The notes under the pieces: model-generated
What the model was told of the DNA's origin: nothing
The model's database searches: none
What the model saw: only the letters and a program-made list of their open reading frames with translations
Shown here: positions 32,185 through 41,740 of the stretch, piece by piece
Numbering within the stretch: the stretch's first letter is position 1
Layout of the letters: each line of letters begins with the position of its first letter
Assembly (NCBI GenBank): GCA_021107435.1
Contig: JAIOSV010000021.1
Span: 1-53,637, forward strand
Reading direction: 5' to 3'
DNA: 53,637 nucleotides
DNA from: Candidatus Sabulitectum sp.
GTDB lineage: Bacteria > Fermentibacterota > Fermentibacteria > Fermentibacterales > JCC-6
Program-made: the position numbers and the translations under genes

Positions 32185-34635
32185 CTACTGTACTTTAAGC
32201 ATCTTCTGAGTAAGAACCTGACCGGCGGTCTCAAGTCGGCAGAAGTAAACTCCCGCTCCGACTGGAGAACCTGTGGAATCAGTTCCGTCCCAGATGATAG
32301 TATGGTTTGCCGCTGCCATCTCTTCGTTGGCAATGGTTGTTACAAGGCGACCGGTCATGTCAAAGACATTTACCCTTACATTTCCGCCCGCAGGCAGGCC
32401 AAAGCTTATCGCAGTCTGCGCGGTAAACGGGTTGGGTGCATTGCCGCCAAGAACGAGCTGAGCCGGAATCTCAGGTGAGAACACACCTATCCCCTCACCA
32501 AGAGCATAAACTCCGCCTTCTTCTACAGCGGCGGAGATCATTCCGTTCTGCATCCAGCTGTCAAGCTTGACCCAGCCCTCGCTTGTGTAACGATACACAG
32601 ACGCGGCATTGGTGGTACTGTTGAAGGAAAGAGTTCCGTTTACATCAGGAATGGCAACGGGACCGACGATAACGCCGGTCATACGACCGCGGACATTCTG
32701 AATGGATGCGCTGGATTCAATGGCAAGACCGAGAATTCCAGTCTCTGCCAGAGTAACCATGCTTCCGCTGGGAGCTCCACCCTGAGGTATATCAAGACGG
32801 ACATCCGTGATCTCAAGTGTCAGATCAGTATAGACAAAACCAACTGCTATGTCTCTGATGGCTTCCACGTAATGACCTGAGCTGTCATATCCGCTGAAGG
32901 ACAGAGAGTAGGTTCCGTTGTCCCAGGCTGGAAAGACACCTGTGAAAACCGGTCCATACAAAGGGGTCATCTTGATGTTCAGTGTTGAATCACCAAGTGT
33001 GGCCTCAAATATGGGACCTATCCAGTCGTAACCCTCGGTATCAAGTGAATCCGGATCCACAAGTACAGTATAAACAGTTATGAACTGTGACATAATACTG
33101 TTCTGGTGAAAAGCGGTCTCTGTCTCGGGAACCACTTCATCATTGGAAATGTAGTACCTTAATTCCCGGGCACCGCCAGGATTGTTGTTGGTTACAATGA
33201 TGTATGTGTTGGGATCAGTCAGTGTGAATGAAGTGTTGTAGAGAGAGTCAAAGTCCATTGCAGTAACAGACACGAACTCTCCGGCTTCATTATCGCACTT
33301 TATTACAAGACCTTCCCAATGGGCGTTAATCGCTCCGTTTGATCCTCTTCCATCGGTGTACTGACCGTTGAAGAAGGTTGTCCATTCCTGATCATAGTCA
33401 GAGAACCTGCAGTACAGACATGACCAGAGAGGGCTCTTCATTGGATTTTTCGCTTTAGGAATAGCTCCCTCAATCGGGTAGGTGTTAAAGCTGAGAGAGA
33501 AAGGAGCGGCAAGTCCTGCGTGAGCCCACTCTTCCTGTGTGGTTCCCGCAAGGAAGTCGTACATGTAGATGCCGCCCTCAAAGTCGCTTCGGAAGTCGTT
33601 GTGAAGGTTGCATACCAGCCAGTTGTAGTAAATAGGAACAACAATATCGTTTACTGCTGTTTCCTCATCGGCGGAAGGATTGATGGCCAGCGCGATTGAT
33701 AGCATTCCGGTGTTGACAACATCGTGCGCTATGGTCGAGATGATGCCGTCTCCCTCTCGCTGAGCGAGATACATGAACCACAAGAACTGCTGTCCTCTTG
33801 AAGATGCATAATCATACTTCGGGTTGCCAGCCAGCAGATTTGTCAGATCAAGGTATGAAGCTTTTCTGAATTCTTTCAGAAGTTCGTAAATACCATGCTT
33901 TCCGACATCTGTCTGGGTAAAGCCAAAGCATCTGTACTGCATTACCCCGGCAATACCGCGAATAAACCAGCCTTCCTCTTCTTCCTGAGATGACTGGAGA
34001 CTGAGTGTTGCAAGACCGTTGGCGAGATTCCATTCTCTCAGCTCCTCGGCTGCCGACACTGTCGATGGAGATAGTGTTAATGGATGAATGTTCACATAGA
34101 ACACCTCCATTGCATCACCATCAATCTCGTTGAAAGCGGGATCGGCGTAGTACATGTTGTTTCTTGATGTCTGAGATGATGGACTGCTGTTGTATTTGGT
34201 GGGCATTGCAGCCAGAACAACAACGACTTTACCATCGCTGTTCAGATCCTCAGGTACTCCACAATCTGTTGTGACTGTGCCCCAGACATTACTCTCGAAT
34301 GAGGTTGTGAGTGCTGTGAAGAAAGCTGGATCAACAAGATTCAGAGTGTCATCCGAACCCCAGACGATCTTGGGTGTGAATAATGTATCCAGACCGCCCT
34401 TATCGTCAACTGTACTGGTATCCTGCACCAGCCAGACTGCGTGGTCGGTAATGGCACGACAGGTAAATGAATGCTCAACTGCCCCGACAGAAAATTCCTG
34501 CAGGTCGGGAACAAGAACATCAATCTGTTCACCCACATCAATTGCTGATGCGTTGCCAACACCGAGGAGCGGCATCAGGAGAACGGCGAAGACGGCCAGA
34601 AAGCCAATCCTCCCTTTTCCCGAAAATGTGTTCAT
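32185..34635 (-). CDS. Secreted M30-like protein with degenerate active site and sorting-type C-terminal domain
   Basis: 816 residues from an ATG at 34635 with AGGAGG 5 nt upstream; a longer frame to 34827 has no ribosome-binding site. Signal peptide at 1-31. Residues 120-185 (GVPEDLNSDGKVVVVLAAM...NNMYYADPAF) resemble the start of M30-type metallopeptidase domains. Where homologues have HExxH this one reads AAEELREWN (about 195-203), so both metal histidines appear lost. The last 95 residues (NAPNPFTAQTAISFGLPAGG, then GAGVYFCRLETAGQ) are the FlgD-like sorting domain seen in FCB-group secreted proteins. Confidence 0.82.
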   Translation of the reverse strand: MNTFSGKGRIGFLAVFAVLLMPLLGVGNASAIDVGEQIDVLVPDLQEFSVGAVEHSFTCRAITDHAVWLVQDTSTVDDKGGLDTLFTPKIVWGSDDTLNLVDPAFFTALTTSFESNVWGTVTTDCGVPEDLNSDGKVVVVLAAMPTKYNSSPSSQTSRNNMYYADPAFNEIDGDAMEVFYVNIHPLTLSPSTVSAAEELREWNLANGLATLSLQSSQEEEEGWFIRGIAGVMQYRCFGFTQTDVGKHGIYELLKEFRKASYLDLTNLLAGNPKYDYASSRGQQFLWFMYLAQREGDGIISTIAHDVVNTGMLSIALAINPSADEETAVNDIVVPIYYNWLVCNLHNDFRSDFEGGIYMYDFLAGTTQEEWAHAGLAAPFSLSFNTYPIEGAIPKAKNPMKSPLWSCLYCRFSDYDQEWTTFFNGQYTDGRGSNGAINAHWEGLVIKCDNEAGEFVSVTAMDFDSLYNTSFTLTDPNTYIIVTNNNPGGARELRYYISNDEVVPETETAFHQNSIMSQFITVYTVLVDPDSLDTEGYDWIGPIFEATLGDSTLNIKMTPLYGPVFTGVFPAWDNGTYSLSFSGYDSSGHYVEAIRDIAVGFVYTDLTLEITDVRLDIPQGGAPSGSMVTLAETGILGLAIESSASIQNVRGRMTGVIVGPVAIPDVNGTLSFNSTTNAASVYRYTSEGWVKLDSWMQNGMISAAVEEGGVYALGEGIGVFSPEIPAQLVLGGNAPNPFTAQTAISFGLPAGGNVRVNVFDMTGRLVTTIANEEMAAANHTIIWDGTDSTGSPVGAGVYFCRLETAGQVLTQKMLKVQ

Positions 34636-34735
34636 TTGAACCTCCTCGTAACTAGGTTTCTTTGTTGCTTCGTATCTATTTTCTGTACCGGATTCTGTAA
34701 TACGGTACTCTTTAAACGTCTTCCGGCAACACATA

Positions 34736-36061
34736 CTAAAGCCCATCGTCGTATCCAGCGGCACCGATGCCTCCACTGCTGTCGATATTCTGCAGCATGC
34801 CCTGCCAGTTTGAATAGCTGACTTCACCCTCTACTGTGGAATATATCTGGAGATAGTCTCCACTTCCCATCAGATCAGCGAAAACAAAACCCTCCTGTTC
34901 AGAGCCATAATAAGACCATATCTCATATGGTGCCTGAGTTGTACTGAACGGATCTGATTCCACCTCGTCGGGTTCGCCGTAAATCAGGTATACCCTTCCC
35001 CTGTCTGTTTCCCATCCCTCTTTTCCGAGAGCTGAGAATCTTAAAGCCACAACCCGGTTTCTTTCCAGATATCCCGCATGCTCACCGGGACGCGCGTTCC
35101 AGTAGGTATCGTAGTAGAGTGCTTGTCCTTCTGCGTTCAGCCTTCTGTACAGTTCCGCGTTCTCCTGATTCAGCAGAATGGAAAATTCGTTCAGGTTCCT
35201 TGCGGAGAAACTCTCCGGCGTGTCTCCTGACGCTGCAACTGGAAGAAAAACTTCCACAACCATAGGTTTCGTTGCGATACCTATGGTGTCTCCATCCTGT
35301 GTATAGGTGACAGAAAGGCTGTAAAGCCCCGGTTCTCTCACCACGGAAAGATCAAAACTGTCAATCAGGGCAATCGTTTCCATTCCTTCCGGTATGGCGA
35401 TTGCAGTGGCTGGTCCGGCAAAAACAGGTACACCTTCCGGATCAAGCAATTTACTGTACCTCAGCAGATCTGTTCCTCCGAGGGAATAGATTTCCTGATA
35501 GGCGTAAATCATGCTTTCTCCCGGTACGGTGAATCTGCCCGATGCTGCGGGAAACACAATAATGCTGCCCTTCAGCAATGAGTTAACTGAACCTTCAGCA
35601 GCCGGCATGATTGTTCTGGCCATCTGAACATCACTGAGATGTTCAGGGGTTTCAACGGAGAGTTCTCTGACTGCAACCCCCAGTCGGCCATTGTTCGCGT
35701 CTGTCATGCTTACTGTGAGAATCCAGTCACCTTCAAATACCGGCAGCAAACCGCAGTTCACAGCACTGCCACTTTCATTCCACTCCAGAGGAGTGTTCCA
35801 GATGTCCCAGGCCAGGGTATCACCCTGGATGGAAGAAAGAGTTATCTCTGTTGTGAAAAGACACATCCCATCTGAATCGTGCGAGAACTGTGCGATATCC
35901 ACTTCCTGATAAACTTCAAGCAGCAGAGTATCTCCGGCTCCAATACTGAAAACCGCTGAGTCTATGGCAAATTGTATGTTGCCTTCACTAACAGTTGCCA
36001 GCCCCTGAGCCGCTGCGGAAAAAACCAGCACAAGAAGAACCGCAGTTGTGCTTCTAGTCAT
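34736..36061 (-). CDS. GWxTD domain-containing protein 1
   Basis: 441 residues, signal peptide at about 1-22. The C-terminal GWETDRGRVYLIYGEPDEV (from about 349) is the GWxTD motif; it is followed by APYEIWSYYG as in other members. The N-terminal 300 residues are beta-rich. These exported proteins occur in Acidobacteria and FCB-related phyla; function unknown. The ATG at 36061 gives a 4-nt ATGA overlap with the second GWxTD gene. An ATG at 36070 has a ribosome-binding site only one base away. Confidence 0.88.
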   Translation of the reverse strand: MTRSTTAVLLVLVFSAAAQGLATVSEGNIQFAIDSAVFSIGAGDTLLLEVYQEVDIAQFSHDSDGMCLFTTEITLSSIQGDTLAWDIWNTPLEWNESGSAVNCGLLPVFEGDWILTVSMTDANNGRLGVAVRELSVETPEHLSDVQMARTIMPAAEGSVNSLLKGSIIVFPAASGRFTVPGESMIYAYQEIYSLGGTDLLRYSKLLDPEGVPVFAGPATAIAIPEGMETIALIDSFDLSVVREPGLYSLSVTYTQDGDTIGIATKPMVVEVFLPVAASGDTPESFSARNLNEFSILLNQENAELYRRLNAEGQALYYDTYWNARPGEHAGYLERNRVVALRFSALGKEGWETDRGRVYLIYGEPDEVESDPFSTTQAPYEIWSYYGSEQEGFVFADLMGSGDYLQIYSTVEGEVSYSNWQGMLQNIDSSGGIGAAGYDDGL

Positions 36062-37212
36062 TGTGACCATTCCTCTCTGGCATTGAATGCCCTGTCCACT
36101 GTGTCCCAGCCCTCTACCATTTCGTAAAAACCGTATCCGTCCTGGTCTACGAAAGAAAGCGAAAGGGACGGTGTGAAGTAATCCCAGGTTATGTAAGGGT
36201 AGTAGCCCAGCTCAAATGGAAAATCCTGGACAATGTCCGGCTCTCCCATTTTTGCGTATACAACTCCTCTGTCTGTATTGATACCACGGATTCCCGTGGT
36301 ACTGAAACACCTTGATATCTTGTCAAGTTTAAGAAGATACATATCAAGGTATTCATTCTTTCGAGTAGCCGGGTTCGGATCCCGTCTTGTCCAGAAGTCG
36401 GCCATTACGGAGTTCCTGTCGCCAAGTCCTCCGGCTCTTTCAAGCTCTCTTATCTCGTGGCCTGAAGCAATCGGTCTGATAAGAGTTGTCGTCTCATCAG
36501 CATCATCACCCCAGATATCCCACGATTCAAGAAGCCCGATGGAACTTGAGGAAGACGCAACCACATCCTCACCCTGAAGAGCAGCAACGGTAAACCGGTA
36601 TCTGCCCTTTTCAAGACCACTGACAGAAACATCAGCGTAGTAGTAAACCACACCCTCATCACTTTCCTCACTCGTTAACCAGCCTTCTCTTACCACATCA
36701 GTGGCTCTGTCAAAAAGGGCATAGGCACCCTGTGGTATTTCCTCTCCAGCGGGAACGTAAACATTCCAGGAGAGACTCACATAGCCAAAAGCCCTTACGG
36801 GGCAATCGGGAGAAATCCTGACCCCACCGCTGGACCATAAAGTACCGTTGGAAGCATCAATGAAAATTTCAACTTCCCGGCGGCCGACCGCCCCGGACTC
36901 AAGATCTTTCAGGGTAACAGAGACAATGTGTCCACCCGGTTCAAGTGAGTTGTAAGCAAGTACTTCACTAATTGGGAAAGAACCATCTGTGATTCTGCCG
37001 CTCTGGCGAAGGAAGCCCTCGCCATCAATGGTGGCTGTGATCTCATAGAAGACCATAGAACCCTCATCAGAACTCACCGCAAGAAGGTCTTCCTCAGATA
37101 TAAGAGCAGTTACCTCTGCTGATCCGGTATTACCGGACTGAGCGGGTAAAGAACTCCAGCTGAGGCTGAACCCTGTCAGAGCAAGCGCCGCAAGAACCGC
37201 AAAAAGTGTCAT
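36058..37212 (-). CDS. GWxTD domain-containing protein 2, variant motif
   Basis: 384 residues with a signal peptide (about 1-24). Same architecture as its neighbour: a beta-rich N-terminal part, then FWTRRDPNPATRKNEYLDMY and the motif region GIRGINTDRGVVYAKMGEPD, where Trp is replaced by Ile (GINTD). ATG start preceded by GGAAAGG. The two genes are adjacent and distantly paralogous. Confidence 0.87.
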   Translation of the reverse strand: MTLFAVLAALALTGFSLSWSSLPAQSGNTGSAEVTALISEEDLLAVSSDEGSMVFYEITATIDGEGFLRQSGRITDGSFPISEVLAYNSLEPGGHIVSVTLKDLESGAVGRREVEIFIDASNGTLWSSGGVRISPDCPVRAFGYVSLSWNVYVPAGEEIPQGAYALFDRATDVVREGWLTSEESDEGVVYYYADVSVSGLEKGRYRFTVAALQGEDVVASSSSSIGLLESWDIWGDDADETTTLIRPIASGHEIRELERAGGLGDRNSVMADFWTRRDPNPATRKNEYLDMYLLKLDKISRCFSTTGIRGINTDRGVVYAKMGEPDIVQDFPFELGYYPYITWDYFTPSLSLSFVDQDGYGFYEMVEGWDTVDRAFNAREEWSQ

Positions 37213-37269
37213 TCAAGCCTTTCCGAGAGCTGGGAAGGGAAAACCCCTCCGGTTTATCCAGCTATTCTT

Positions 37270-38247
37270 CTAGAACGAAAATCCAAGACTGGCACGGTGA
37301 ACCATTTCCAGTCTGTTGAAATCCTGATACGCGTAATCCAGAGTCAGAGCCTTCTCTCCCAGAGGTACGCGGAAACCGGCACCCGCAGCGAGACCCTCTT
37401 CATCTGTGTTTACACGATATCCGCCCCTGAGGGCGATCATGTTGTTGTACCAGTACTCCGCGCCAATGTTAACCTGCTCTACATTATCAGCAGGATGCAC
37501 ACCATCCACCTCTACGGTGACCATGTGAGGACCCTGATCCACCACGTCCATGGCAAGACCTATCCTGAAGTTCATGGGCATAGAGTAAGAATCGTAAGAA
37601 GTTGTAGAGTCAGATCCACTGTTCCAGGTCTGAGCTTCACCACCGGGTGTAAGCTCGGGACCGAAGTTCTGGATCGACATTCCGATACGAAGAGTCTTGA
37701 AACCTGTGTCGTAGAGGGTGCCAAGGTCGATGGCGATACCACCGGCTGAAACATCGTCCCAGGTTTCACGAACATACTTTGCAGTAAGTCCTGTGCTGAA
37801 TCTGTCAGTAAGCATCCTTGCGAAAGAGACACCAACAACCATGTCTGAACATGTGAAAGTCTCTGTTCCGGAAGGGTTCTCTACGGTGGTCAGGTTCATA
37901 TCACCGCTGGAAAGCAGACCAAACTGCAGAGCAAATGTTCCTATACCAGCCAATTCATGTGTAACAATGGCGTTACCGTAAAGTATGTCGGCATAAAGCT
38001 GAGTACCTGAAAACTGGAACTGTGTTCCCGGAACTCTAACAAGAGCTCCCGGATTCCAGTAAGCGGCACTGGGATCATCAGCAGTGGCCACAAAGGCACC
38101 ACCCATAGCTACTCCGCGGCATCCAACGCCGATTTTAAGGAACTGTGCACCTGAGGTTCCCGTTTTTGCAAAGGCAGCCTCTGCAACAGCAGGGAACAGC
38201 AGGAAGGCAACCAGTGCGGTTGCAAGTATCATGCTTGTTCGCTTCAT
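37270..38247 (-). CDS. PorV/PorQ-type outer-membrane beta-barrel (UPF0164 family)
   Basis: 325 residues, signal peptide MKRTSMILATALVAFLL...AEAA. The N-terminal GTSGAQFLKIGVGCRGVAMGGAFVATADDPSAAYWNPGAL is diagnostic for PorV/PorQ proteins. The C-terminus ALTLDYAYQDFNRLEMVHRA is typical of their last strands. In type IX secretion PorV is a shuttle for cargo with a C-terminal sorting domain, but no PorU, PorK-N or SprA gene is in the window. The ATG has GGGAGG 5 nt upstream. It lies 13 nt after a secreted protein with a FlgD-like end. Confidence 0.9.
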   Translation of the reverse strand: MKRTSMILATALVAFLLFPAVAEAAFAKTGTSGAQFLKIGVGCRGVAMGGAFVATADDPSAAYWNPGALVRVPGTQFQFSGTQLYADILYGNAIVTHELAGIGTFALQFGLLSSGDMNLTTVENPSGTETFTCSDMVVGVSFARMLTDRFSTGLTAKYVRETWDDVSAGGIAIDLGTLYDTGFKTLRIGMSIQNFGPELTPGGEAQTWNSGSDSTTSYDSYSMPMNFRIGLAMDVVDQGPHMVTVEVDGVHPADNVEQVNIGAEYWYNNMIALRGGYRVNTDEEGLAAGAGFRVPLGEKALTLDYAYQDFNRLEMVHRASLGFSF

Positions 38248-38260
38248 GGTTTCCTCCCTT

Positions 38261-40507
38261 CTACTTGATGATTGCGAACTTATCAATCACAAAGTCGTCT
38301 GCGGTCTCTACTCTGTAGACATAGAGGCCAGTTACAATATCCTGATCATTTCTGGAAACGAGATCCCAGTACTCTGTACCGACCTCTCCAGTGTAATCAC
38401 GATGCTCAAGTGTTACTACATGATCTCCCGCGAGTGTGAAAATATGGATGTCACACATGCTTGGAAGATTAATGAACGCGATTTTGTTAAAGTAAGTCGC
38501 TTCCCATGCCGCGCTGATCTTGTAGGGGTTGGGAACTACTCTGACATTTTCGGTCCAGTTGGAATCGGTATCCCAGTTGGGAGTAACCGCTACCGGAGTT
38601 CCTTCAAGAGTCTGCTTGTAATTACTCTTTGTACTCTCAATACCGGTCTCGGCATCAGAGGCAGTAACTACATAGAAGTAAGGAAATCCGTTTCGAGCTG
38701 TGTTGTCTGTGTACTCATGCACGTTTAGATCAGTCACAGTGGCTATGAGCTCGAAGTTTGACGCGGCAAAAGTGGAACGGTAAACTTTGTATTCACCGAA
38801 GGGGGAGTATGATTCTGCGTTGGCGCCCCACTCAAGGTGAACAGCATTATCCTGTCCCTCGTAGAAAAGGATTGGTGTAGGAGGAAGTTCAGGCACTCCC
38901 CAGCCGTCTTCAAGGTAGTAGGCACTGAGAAGCTGATCAGCCGCAACTCTTGTACCTTCAAGACCAAGACCAACAATCCATCCACCAATGATATAGAGAC
39001 TGTCGCCGTCATTAAGAGTCACAGGACCCATTGTCGGCAGGAACCTGTAATCAAATGTGGGATAGCCCAGGGCAAGAGGGTTGTTGTACACAAAGGGCCA
39101 TGGTCCCGGGTTGGGACTTATTCTGGCCTCGGGAGTGTTGGGGTTTCCAACCCAGTTCTCCAGATAAGCCGGGCCACTGTATTGACCGCTTTCATCCGGG
39201 AACTGTCCCCACATGTAGTCGTATCTCTCAACGTCGGTTCCGGGATCACTCTCCCAGTTCCACCATGCGTGGCTGAGAGGAATAGGAATAGAATCAACAT
39301 CGCAGGGACGCTCTGTTGTTCCATCAGCCTTCTCCACCCAGATGTCTAGAAGACGCCAGGCAATGTAGCCTGTGCAGGGAACATCAAGATCCTGCTCGCC
39401 GGTATCATCAATGGAGCTTCCCGCTCCGTCGCCGTCCCACATGAAGCTCATGCTGCGGGGTACAACCGCGAAGGTTGTGTCGCCTACAACGTGCTGCCAG
39501 AAATGCTCGGGACGATTGCCGGCAGTAAACATTTCAATACCGGTTCCGCTGTTAACCGGATAAATGGTGTCACCACTGACCTTATCAAACTTGAAAAGGA
39601 TTGTGTAGCCGTCAGCTACACCGTCGCCGTTAACATCGTTGTCCAGAACATTATCTGACGCTACATAGTTGAAGTAGTACCAGATGTTGTCAGGATCATC
39701 CGCGCCAAGCGGGCTTTCAGGATTCTGCTGGTAGGTATAGATGTCCTGTTCAGCGGCTGTAATACCATCCTGAAAGATGTAATCGAAATCATCAACATCA
39801 GGATCACCGCGAAGCCAGATCGCATGGCCATCGTAGTAGACCATGTCTTCAATTGCTGCTTCAACGGGATCTAAAGATGCAATATCGCAGTCACCCTTTA
39901 TAGAGACTGCGAAGCCGTCCAGCGGGGCACCCGGATTGCCGAATTCGCTGTGGTGAGTTATGACAAATTTGTTTGCGATGAAGTCGTTGTAGCCAGGTGT
40001 TCCCCAGCTGTAGTTCTCTTCCCATATCCGTACGCCGATCGGATCCTCGTTTTTCGTGAGATCCCAATCATCATAACCGTACTGGGTCTGTTCAAGCGCA
40101 ACAGGCCCGGGAACCAGCTTCTCAAACGGGAAGCCTTCGGAAGCGTTCATTTCCCAGCCGGTAGAGTAGTCCGGAGAACTCACATACTTACCGAAAGTAC
40201 CGGTACTGGTTATTTCACCGGCACAACCTGACCATATGGTACCTATCCAGAGATAGCTGTTTCCTGATCCGGCAGGCCATTCCATGCTTGGATAATTTCC
40301 CCATGGATCGCCAAACATGCCGAAGTTAAGAAATACACTCCAGACATTACTCAGGTTGTGCAGTCCCCAGATCAATGAAGGTCTGGCATCTGTGCCCTCC
40401 GGCCGGGGCACTTCTCTAAGATTTCTTGCGAGGCCGGTACCTGCAAACACAAAGAGTGCAAGCACGACGAGTGCAAGGAAACCGCGGCTTCGCCTGGTAT
40501 TCCTCAT
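38261..40507 (-). CDS. Large secreted protein with fibronectin type III and FlgD-like C-terminal domains
   Basis: 748 residues from the ATG at 40507; a GTG six bases upstream (40513) has the better 5-nt spacing to AGGAGG and is also possible. Signal peptide at 1-27. The central part contains DNDVNGDGVADGYTILFKF, a calcium-binding-like loop. A fibronectin type III domain (VHLEWGANAESYSPFGEYKVYRS...YFYVVTASD) is at about 565-640. The C-terminal VRVVPNPYKISAAW to DIVTGLYVYRVE resembles FlgD/sorting domains. It is probably exported through the outer membrane; the neighbouring PorV-like barrel could take part. Confidence 0.85.
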   Translation of the reverse strand: MRNTRRSRGFLALVVLALFVFAGTGLARNLREVPRPEGTDARPSLIWGLHNLSNVWSVFLNFGMFGDPWGNYPSMEWPAGSGNSYLWIGTIWSGCAGEITSTGTFGKYVSSPDYSTGWEMNASEGFPFEKLVPGPVALEQTQYGYDDWDLTKNEDPIGVRIWEENYSWGTPGYNDFIANKFVITHHSEFGNPGAPLDGFAVSIKGDCDIASLDPVEAAIEDMVYYDGHAIWLRGDPDVDDFDYIFQDGITAAEQDIYTYQQNPESPLGADDPDNIWYYFNYVASDNVLDNDVNGDGVADGYTILFKFDKVSGDTIYPVNSGTGIEMFTAGNRPEHFWQHVVGDTTFAVVPRSMSFMWDGDGAGSSIDDTGEQDLDVPCTGYIAWRLLDIWVEKADGTTERPCDVDSIPIPLSHAWWNWESDPGTDVERYDYMWGQFPDESGQYSGPAYLENWVGNPNTPEARISPNPGPWPFVYNNPLALGYPTFDYRFLPTMGPVTLNDGDSLYIIGGWIVGLGLEGTRVAADQLLSAYYLEDGWGVPELPPTPILFYEGQDNAVHLEWGANAESYSPFGEYKVYRSTFAASNFELIATVTDLNVHEYTDNTARNGFPYFYVVTASDAETGIESTKSNYKQTLEGTPVAVTPNWDTDSNWTENVRVVPNPYKISAAWEATYFNKIAFINLPSMCDIHIFTLAGDHVVTLEHRDYTGEVGTEYWDLVSRNDQDIVTGLYVYRVETADDFVIDKFAIIK

Positions 40508-40599
40508 ACTCACTATCACCTCCTGTCTTTTTCCAAATCTGCTTTTCATTGCAGTTCGGATCCTACTTGTGTTGTGTGTCATACCCATAATGCCACACC

Positions 40600-41265
40600 C
40601 TAGTTAGATAACTCAAAGTTGTAACCCACTGAAGTCCACACACCAACGGGTACGCCGTTGTTCCGTGCTGGCGACCAGCGTGTATTCCACGCGGCCGCCA
40701 TGGCAGCCTCATCAAGACTGCCGACTCCACTTGAGTTGTAAAGCTGAACATCTGCCACTGTACCATCAGGCTTCACATAGATCCAGACTGTAACCATACC
40801 CTCGACACCGGCCAAGCTGGCCAGTTCAGGATATGCCGGAGCTGGCCTGTAGGTACAAACCGGGATAACCTCCACGGCCATAAACCGCGGCGGTCCCATT
40901 TCCTCGGATTGCCCCATATCGGCAAGCTCATCACTCTGATCAATGGTCATTGCCACCTGAAGCGTGGTATCCTGGCTGAGTGACAGTGTAATGTCCAGTT
41001 CTTCAATTATTTCTTCCGTTTCCTGCTCCATATCATCTGCTTCTTCTTCAACTTCTTCTTCCTGTTCTTCCACATCATCGTCGAAGGCAATGTCAGCCTC
41101 AACGGCTTCCATCTGGGAATCTGAAGTTCGAGTGGACAACCTGCCCAGTTCACTCGCAGGAATAAACTCGAAGAAGATGATCAGAAACGCGAGAGCGGCA
41201 ACAATACCCCACTCAAAACCGAGTGCGGACTGCTTTCGGCTCTCTATGTCAGCGTTTGTAGGCAT
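40600..41265 (-). CDS. tonB: TonB-type energy transducer with acidic linker
   Basis: 221 residues from the ATG at 41265 with GGGGAGG 4 nt upstream; a longer frame lacks a ribosome-binding site. One membrane helix (about 16-33), a long Glu/Asp-rich linker (DDDVEEQEEEVEEEADDMEQ at about 60-90), then the TonB C-terminal domain (RPAPAYPELASLAGVEGMVTVWIYV...WNTRWSPARNNGVPVGVW). It transmits proton-motive force from ExbB/ExbD to the outer-membrane receptor. Most TonB linkers are proline-rich; this one is acidic. Confidence 0.92.
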   Translation of the reverse strand: MPTNADIESRKQSALGFEWGIVAALAFLIIFFEFIPASELGRLSTRTSDSQMEAVEADIAFDDDVEEQEEEVEEEADDMEQETEEIIEELDITLSLSQDTTLQVAMTIDQSDELADMGQSEEMGPPRFMAVEVIPVCTYRPAPAYPELASLAGVEGMVTVWIYVKPDGTVADVQLYNSSGVGSLDEAAMAAAWNTRWSPARNNGVPVGVWTSVGYNFELSN

Positions 41266-41275
41266 CTCACCTCCC

Positions 41276-41740
41276 CTATATTCCTGTGCCCAGTTCCTGA
41301 GCGTTAAACTGAATGCTGTACAATTCCTCGAAACGAAGAGCCGCAAAAAGATCAACCATAGCACGCATTGGCACACGAGTATCCGCGTTGAGTACTATGA
41401 CATCAAGATGCTTGTTCTGCTCACGCCAGAATTTATCAGCAAGCCTCTTAAGCTGCTCTGCAACCTGCCCTACAGGCAGATCATAGTCGCCTATTCTTGC
41501 TATGACTTCACTCTCGCTGTCACCGGGGTTTATCTGTTTTATCCAGACTGCCACGATGAGGTTCTCCTTGCCCAGCTCGCTCATTACCTGAGGGTGAGCC
41601 TGGGGAAAGCGAATCCTGAGACCGGTGTCATCCTTGAAAATGGTTGTAGCCATAAAGAAAACAAGAAGCAGGAATACGATATCCGACATTGTGCTCGACC
41701 CAATCGCACTGCCTACCTTCATTCGTCTTTTGAACTTCAT
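41276..41740 (-). CDS. exbD: ExbD/TolR-type biopolymer transporter subunit
   Basis: 154 residues. A single membrane helix holds the proton-relay Asp (TMSDIVFLLLVFFMATT). The periplasmic part ends VDLFAALRFEELYSIQFNAQ. It forms the ExbB-ExbD motor with the ExbB encoded nearby. Its ATG overlaps the stop of the longer ExbD gene by one base, and it lies 10 nt before tonB. Confidence 0.93.
   Translation of the reverse strand: MKFKRRMKVGSAIGSSTMSDIVFLLLVFFMATTIFKDDTGLRIRFPQAHPQVMSELGKENLIVAVWIKQINPGDSESEVIARIGDYDLPVGQVAEQLKRLADKFWREQNKHLDVIVLNADTRVPMRAMVDLFAALRFEELYSIQFNAQELGTGI

Noticed and set aside
31654..32478. Plus-strand open frame of 274 codons
   Set aside because: Antisense to the TPR lipoprotein and the start of the M30-like gene; no ribosome-binding site or domain.
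34687..34710. Inverted repeat GTACCG/CGGTAC upstream of the M30-like gene
   Set aside because: Only 6 bp with a 12-nt spacer and no U-run; within what chance would give in a 54-kb window.
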